From Ananas comosus (Eukaryota; Streptophyta; Magnoliopsida; Poales; Bromeliaceae), in the NCBI RefSeq assembly GCF_001540865.1, contig NC_033631.1, forward strand, positions 7,257,945-7,321,944: a stretch of 64,000 bases of DNA, in the 5' to 3' direction. This document shows, in pieces, positions 60,965 to 64,000 of this stretch. Every line of letters starts with the position of its first letter. The stretch's first letter is position 1. Below the pieces are notes generated by a model. That model was not told the origin of the DNA and ran no database searches. It saw only the letters and a list, made by a program, of their open reading frames with translations. A program made the translations under genes and the position numbers.

Positions 60965-61385
60965 TGTCACATCCCGAAATCACAGGGAAAGCCCACAGGA
61001 CGCTAACAGACCCGCCAAACGGATAGAGTCTCCTCTGTCCGAACGAAGCGACAACATGAACAAAGAAGTCCCAGGTAAAACAAGAAAATATGTAGCCAAA
61101 TACAGCACACAAATTAGTACCAAAATCAACGAAACCACAAGAAAACAAAAGATAAGTATCAGAGCACTATACATCAGCTGAACCACTATACACCAAGAAA
61201 TAAGTAACAAAATACAAAAGTCCACACCCAAAAGCAATTACAAGTCATTGACCCCGGCCTGCGCAAATCCAAAAGAAAGTATAGTGGGTTACTATCTAGA
61301 GGTCTGCTACAGGCAAGTATGCTGGTAAGATGACTAACTAGGCGCAGTCTTAGGGATGCAAACGGGGCAGATTTAGGGTGTAAGA
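60965..61385 (-). mobile_element. Truncated LTR end, minus strand
   Basis: On plus it begins TGTCACATCCCGAAATCACA, the reverse complement of an LTR end (GGGATGTGACA). It stops where a plus-strand LTR begins at 61386, so only the last about 420 bp of this LTR remain. Confidence 0.5.
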
Positions 61386-64000
61386 TGTAAGAACTGAGAT
61401 TTTTACAGTGCAACTAAACTTTCTGTTGACGATGTTTATGTGTGTAATTTAATTACATAAGCACTCGTCAAGTTCAAGGAGAAAATGAGCTAAAATGGAG
61501 AAGATACGCGATTTTTAGTTTTCACTTAAGTGAATAGTAACTTCGGTTTTCCAGAGAAGCCACGGAGTAGAGTTGGCTTCCGGCGCGTATCGGACTCCGT
61601 TCATAGCGATCCAATAGCTCGTTTCGAATGATTCAGCTATTCTGAAACCAATGACACTGACAGTTTCAGATCTGATGCACGGTTGTGGAGAAAAAGGGGT
61701 TTGATCGGTTTTACATACATAAATATGTGGTTTTATGGTGGAAACAATGAGGGTGGGTTTCGTCGTGAATCGGAGGTCAAATCGGATGAAACAAAATGCT
61801 AGATTCAATGCCCTCGACATGCTGAACGCGCTGGTACAATCCGTTCGGAAATTCGATGGACGGATCTGCAGATATCGCACGTTGTTCGAGGAGGAGTCTT
61901 AGTTGTCAAAATGGAATTTTCGCAAAAGTCCCTATATTTTATGTACCGAATCGCGCGAGATCGATTGTGGAGGTGCGAATGCGCGAGAGTTACCCATTGT
62001 GAAGGACTGGGTTCGAAATTTGTAGCTTCGGAGGACTTTCTTGCAATTTTGCACCTTGTTATATTGAAGACTTTAGGGTTTCATTGAGGAAACCCTAACC
62101 CTAGCCCAACCCCAGCTAACCCTAGCCTCCTAGCCGCCTCAGCTTCTTCCTGCCCACCCCGTGCGCATGCCCCGGCCGCCGACAGGCTGCTCCGGCCGCC
62201 GGAAAGCTATCCCTAACTTCCCTTTTCTCTCGCTCTCCCTCTACGTTGCCTCAATCTTGGCCTTGGAACCCTCAGAAGCCTTCGAACCCTTGGATTTGTC
62301 ACCCCTCGGCCGAGACTCCCCTCCGACGTCATCCCCGCCGGCCCCATCGTTCGCGCGCGTCGCCTGGGCCATCCGCGGCCAACCGCGGCACACTGGGCCG
62401 AGCTCGAGGCAGCTCACAGCCACGAGCTGCCGCCGCTTCGGAGTGGGATGCTCTGCCCTTCTCGACCTCCGGCGACTTCCCGCGTGCCCCCTCGCCGTCC
62501 TCGCGCGCCGCCGGCCGCCGCGCGGGCTCTCTACAGCCGCCCAGACCAAGTACGGGTCGAGCCGGGGCTAGCTCTGCCTCCGCGCGCCGCCGCCGTTCCC
62601 CGCCGGCCGATCCGCCCTTCCTCTGCCTCCGGCGACGTGCCGCCGTCGCCCCGACCCTCCTCCGGTCGCCGCCGTGGCCGCCGCTGCCATAGGAGCCCGA
62701 GGTGAACCCGCGCGGGCTCGGGTTGTTCCAGCGCCACCATCGCCGCCTTCCGCCGCCGGACAGCGTGAGCGCCAACTCCGCCTGGCCGGCCGCACCCGTC
62801 CGCCGCCGGCTACCCCGCCGCCGGAGCACCCTGTCAACCGAGATGAGCCCGAGCTCCCCTCGGGTTGTGCGGCTAGGGCATCATCGTCAGCGGCCTCCGC
62901 CACCTCCCGTTGCCGGCCGACGCAAGCCCTGGCCTCCCTACACTGGCCGCACCCTCCTCTGGCTGGCTAGCCGGCCGTCCGGTTGCCGCCGGCCACCTCG
63001 TGCCCCACCTTGCTCCGGTGAGTTATTTAGTGGCTTTCTGTACACTGTTTGGAGTTTCGGTTATTGTTCCGGTGAACCGAGGCCACCTCGAGTCTTCTGA
63101 AAGTGAGCACGATGATCCTTGTTCGGTTCCGATCATCGTGGCTACCTCCTTTGGGGTCAGAGATGCCCCAATTTTTGTGTTTAACGCGATTAAGTGACAG
63201 TGCGCGCTGTTTCGCTGAAGTTCGCATTGCTCGTGCGCTTCCCACAGTGGCCGGCAGTGCTCCAAAAGGTGAGCACGGCCTCCAGCACACCGAGACCTGT
63301 CAGTAGGTGTCTCGGTTTGGCTGAGTGACTTCTTGTTTGTGTAGACGGACCATAAAAGCACCGAAATCGCATGAAATAATGCGATTTCGGGTAATCGGGA
63401 GGGCTTTTATGTATGTTGGTTCGTCATAGCTGCTGTTGGCAGCACTGGACTGATTGTCCAAGGCCCTGGACCTTTGCGAAGATCGGAAATACATTTTCGG
63501 TGCGTTTGTCGGTAAAATCCGCCGACGGAACGCGGTTTAGTTCGAAATTCTTCCGACGGTGCCTCGTGAGCATTTGTTGAGTCACTGAGCCTTATTGGCT
63601 GGTCACTCGCGTCATTTTGAGAGTTCAGAAATGACGGGTGAGCGACGGTGGGTTCCGGTGTCGAAATTGATACTTCCGGAAACCCGGATCGGAATGATTA
63701 TCCGACGATAATCGTTTCAGAGTGAGCTAAGGTCTTTGCTGCCAAGTCACACATAAATTTGTATTTAGTGGCAGTGAGTGACTTGTGGCATGAGTCGGTG
63801 AGTTCCGGGATAGTCCGTGGGTCCCGGCGGAGTCTCGGTGCGATTATGGGATTTCCGGCGTATTACGGCGATCGGTTTGGGAAACCGATTCTCGTGGGTT
63901 TATTTGTGGGGTTATGCTTTTAGGGTTTCTTAGTCGTGGGTTAGATACTAACCCGGTGGACCTTCCTTAGGTCCGGTTGATGTTCTTTCGCAGTCAGGAG
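61386..64000 (+). mobile_element. Long LTR, plus strand, running off the right edge
   Basis: It starts TGTAAGAACTGAGATTTTTA after a sharp change of composition. 62100-63010 is very GC-rich and gives long open frames on both strands rich in Pro, Arg, Ala and Gly. None has a domain, and all six frames are similarly open, as expected from composition alone. The long size, the CCCTAACCCTAG leader-like words and the GGTGAGTTA donor-like site near 63018 fit a large Ty3 (Tekay/Del-like) LTR. The family is a guess. Confidence 0.5.

Noticed and set aside
62161..63360. Many overlapping open frames on both strands, Pro/Arg/Ala-rich
   Set aside because: All frames are open because the stretch is very GC-rich; no domain, and it lies inside a long LTR. 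Not annotated as genes.

Overview
This is plant nuclear DNA, most likely from a monocot. It has spliced genes with GT-AG introns, a dense layer of LTR retrotransposons, MITEs, SINEs and Helitrons, and AT-rich spacers. The NEDD8-E2 protein carries the '[18 protein letters not shown]' wording I associate with grasses. A bromeliad such as pineapple is possible but unproven. No bacterial, organellar or CRISPR content is visible. Gene models were built by hand from splice sites, reading phase and remembered family motifs; no database was searched.

Three host genes are supported. (1) A KOBITO1-like glycosyltransferase on the + strand (4872-11247): eight exons, with the 5' exons missing from the window. 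(2) A two-exon glyoxal/galactose oxidase-like secreted copper-radical oxidase (GLOX family) on the + strand (13575-15427). (3) A NEDD8/RUB1-conjugating E2 (RCE1/UBC12) on the - strand (51352 down to 32252): only 552 coding bases spread over 19.1 kb, because introns 1 and 4 hold nested transposons. The three genes have unrelated jobs: cell-wall and growth control, extracellular oxidation, and cullin neddylation.

Layout: 1-3.8 kb, minus-strand Ty1/copia fragment; 4.9-11.2 kb, KOB1-like gene with an LTR element and a MITE in its introns; 11.9-13.4 kb, MITE and a tiny LTR element (SMART/TRIM type); 13.6-15.4 kb, GLOX gene; 15.5-16.9 kb, three copies of a tRNA-derived SINE and a MITE; 17.1-19.1 kb, 3' half of a copia element; 19.6-20.8 kb, solo LTR with a perfect 5-bp target duplication; 22.4-22.7 kb, complete SMART-type element; 22.7-25.7 kb, decayed minus-strand copia; 27.3-28.3 kb, Helitron-like; 28.4-30.8 kb, long LTR; 32.3-52.2 kb, RCE1 with a TRIM carrying a nested Mutator-type MITE, a 5.5-kb Ty3 chromovirus and a 2.3-kb foldback element; 52.4-53.1 kb, MITE with a perfect 9-bp target duplication; 55.2-64 kb, long LTRs, two long-TIR MITEs and a second Helitron-like end.

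The most interesting observation is the single GLOX intron (14060-14244). It looks like a SMART-type element flanked by a 5-bp target duplication (GGTAC/GGTAT). The left duplication supplies the GT donor, and the element's terminal CA plus the first G of the right duplication supplies the AG acceptor. Splicing would therefore restore the pre-insertion coding sequence exactly, which suggests intron birth from a tiny retrotransposon. Two other members of the same family lie in this window.
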